14,466 bases of DNA from Planctomycetota bacterium (GTDB taxonomy: Bacteria; Planctomycetota; UBA1135; GCA-002686595), in assembly GCA_029259675.1 (NCBI GenBank), contig JAJDES010000501.1:1-14466 (forward strand). Reading direction: 5' to 3'. A program made the translations under genes and the position numbers. The notes beneath the pieces are model-generated. The model worked only from the letters and a program-made list of their open reading frames with translations. It did no database searches and was not told where the DNA came from. This document shows, piece after piece, positions 13,411 through 14,466 of this stretch (the stretch's first letter is position 1; each line of letters opens with the position of its first letter).

Positions 13411-14154
13411 ATGGATCAAGCCGAATTGATGATTGCCCTGGGACGGCGCCTGAAGGACTTGCGCAGGGATTGTGGCCTGAGCTTGGCCGCCCTAGCGAGG
13501 CAAGCGGGCTTGTCGCGACGCTTTCTGACGGAGGCGGAGGCCGGCCGGGCCAACCCCTCCTTGGTCTCCCTCTGGCAGCTGGCCGAGTCTCTAGGGGTGG
13601 ACCTGAATGAAATGCTCGATCTGCGTCGACCCAAACGAGGCGAGCGATTGGCCCTGGTTGGCCTGCGCGGATCGGGCAAAACAACCATCGGGCGTCTGCT
13701 GGCGCGCGAATTGGAGATGCCCTTCGTTGAGTTGGACGAGCGCATCGAGGCGCTGTCGGGGCTGACCCTAGCCGAACTATTCGCGATGCACGGTGCGGAG
13801 GGCTTCCACCGCTTCGAGTCCGAGGCCTTGGAAGGGGTCCTGGCGGAGGGCGAACGGCTGATCTTGGCCACCGGCGGTTCGATCGTACGCTCCCCGACGG
13901 CCTATGAGCGCCTGCGCGCAACGTGCCGAACCCTGTGGCTGAGGGCCGAGCCGGCGGATCATATTGATCGCGTGACACGCCAAGGCGACGCGCGGCCCAT
14001 GGGGGGTCGCCCGCGGGCGATGGAGGAGTTGCAAACCCTTTTGCGGGAGCGCGAGCCGCTTTATCGCCGCTGCGATCAGTCTTTCAATACTTCCGGACGC
14101 AATGCCCAGGATGTCTTCTCCGACGTGTTGGAGTGGTACCAGGGCGCAGACTGA
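13411..14154 (+). CDS. boxR: BoxR-type regulator: XRE helix-turn-helix fused to shikimate-kinase-like domain
   Basis: The product has 247 residues. The N-terminal third (about 7-70) is an XRE helix-turn-helix (LSLAALARQAGLSRRFLTEAEAGRANPSLVSLWQLAESLGV split across two helices). The C-terminal part resembles shikimate kinase: Walker A GLRGSGKT (84-91), ELDERIE (107-113), HRFESE (133-138), ATGGS (153-157) and REPLYRR near 214-220. BoxR and BzdR proteins have this architecture; they repress benzoate genes and respond to benzoyl-CoA through the kinase-like domain. The shikimate-kinase GGG signature is GGS here, consistent with a sensor rather than an enzyme. It is transcribed away from boxC, as expected for an autoregulated divergent repressor. 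The last 79 bp overlap an antisense gene. BoxR and BzdR are hard to separate by sequence alone; BoxR is chosen because boxB and boxC adjoin. Confidence 0.9.
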   Translation: MDQAELMIALGRRLKDLRRDCGLSLAALARQAGLSRRFLTEAEAGRANPSLVSLWQLAESLGVDLNEMLDLRRPKRGERLALVGLRGSGKTTIGRLLARELEMPFVELDERIEALSGLTLAELFAMHGAEGFHRFESEALEGVLAEGERLILATGGSIVRSPTAYERLRATCRTLWLRAEPADHIDRVTRQGDARPMGGRPRAMEELQTLLREREPLYRRCDQSFNTSGRNAQDVFSDVLEWYQGAD

Positions 14155-14466
14155 GGAAACAGCGAGCGAAAGCGCGCGCGGCGCGGTAGGGGGCCGACAT
14201 CGCACAGCACTTTGCGCACGCAGATGGAGCCGAGCAATTGCTCCAAGACCCAGCACGTCAAGGCGCCCGAAGCCAAGGAAGAGGCGGCCGTGGCCAGTTC
14301 CTCATCGATCACCAGCACTTCGGGCAGCAACTCTGCACCGGCCTTCTCCAGCATTGAAAGGCCTTCCTTGGGCTGGGCAACGCGGCGCGAGTCGAGCAGT
14401 CCCAAGGCTCCCAAGACACAACTGCCGGTTCCGATTCCGGCCAGGATTTGACGTTGGGGATCGAGC
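14076..14466 (-). CDS. DJ-1/PfpI-like (GlxA-type amidotransferase fold) protein, C-terminal part, cut by the right window edge
   Basis: The minus frame is open from the window edge to the TGA at 14076 and gives 129 residues. The visible part begins near the nucleophile elbow, ILAGIGTGSCVLGALGLLDSRR, and continues through LVIDEELATAASSLASGALTCWVLEQLLG, which matches the C-terminal half of DJ-1/PfpI domains (usually VCTGAxLLAxAGLLDGR... VTAAGxxAGxDLxLxLVE). The position of the nucleophilic cysteine is Gly (residue 12 of the visible part); a Cys occurs four residues later. The last about 27 residues overlap the 3' end of boxR antisense. The family contains glyoxalases, isonitrile hydratases, chaperones and AraC-type sensor domains; which one is undecidable here. 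No ribosome binding site or start is visible. Confidence 0.6.
   Translation of the reverse strand, partial: LDPQRQILAGIGTGSCVLGALGLLDSRRVAQPKEGLSMLEKAGAELLPEVLVIDEELATAASSLASGALTCWVLEQLLGSICVRKVLCDVGPLPRRARFRSLFPQSAPWYHSNTSEKTSWALRPEVLKD

Noticed and set aside
1..14466. CRISPR arrays, insertion sequences, rRNA and complete tRNA genes
   Set aside because: I saw no regularly spaced direct repeats, no transposase motifs with terminal repeats and no rRNA or tRNA signatures on either strand.

Overview
The window comes from a Gram-negative, moderately GC-rich bacterium. This is inferred from lipoprotein and Sec signal peptides, a periplasmic Liv-type binding protein and long GC-rich genes. I cannot place it to phylum: the box genes resemble proteobacterial ones, while the large lipoprotein and the secreted peptidases would also suit Myxococcota, Planctomycetota or a similar lineage. 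Nearly everything is on the minus strand; the one clear plus-strand gene is the regulator at 13411-14154.

Right third (9.9-14.5 kb): a partial aerobic benzoyl-CoA ('box') locus. boxC (TTG start at 13239) and boxB (11485-10070) form a minus-strand pair that ends in a very strong hairpin at 9968-10006. A divergent BoxR-type regulator (XRE helix-turn-helix fused to a shikimate-kinase-like domain) starts at 13411. The 171-bp boxC/boxR intergenic region holds several operator-like symmetric and periodic repeats. BoxB makes 2,3-epoxybenzoyl-CoA from benzoyl-CoA and BoxC opens and hydrolyses it. The reductase BoxA, the aldehyde dehydrogenase BoxD and a benzoate-CoA ligase are not visible here. A DJ-1/PfpI-like gene enters from the right edge and overlaps the 3' end of boxR antisense.

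Middle (6.4-9.9 kb): an 892-codon frame, best read as an 859-residue secreted lipoprotein of unknown function. It is preceded by about 1 kb without a convincing gene but rich in perfect hairpins (9188-9382), and followed by clustered GC-rich palindromes that look like REP-type extragenic elements (6290-6389).

Left part (0-6 kb): a minus-strand series of an orphan Liv-type ABC substrate-binding protein with a Crp/Fnr-like palindrome 95 bp upstream, a single-domain rhodanese, a closely coupled membrane-anchored SGNH hydrolase, an M24 (Xaa-Pro-peptidase-like) lipoprotein, and the N-terminal part of an M1-type metallopeptidase that runs off the left edge. The binding protein could serve aromatic-acid uptake for the box pathway, but that is inference. 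The rest looks like cell-envelope and peptide-processing functions with no visible metabolic link to box.
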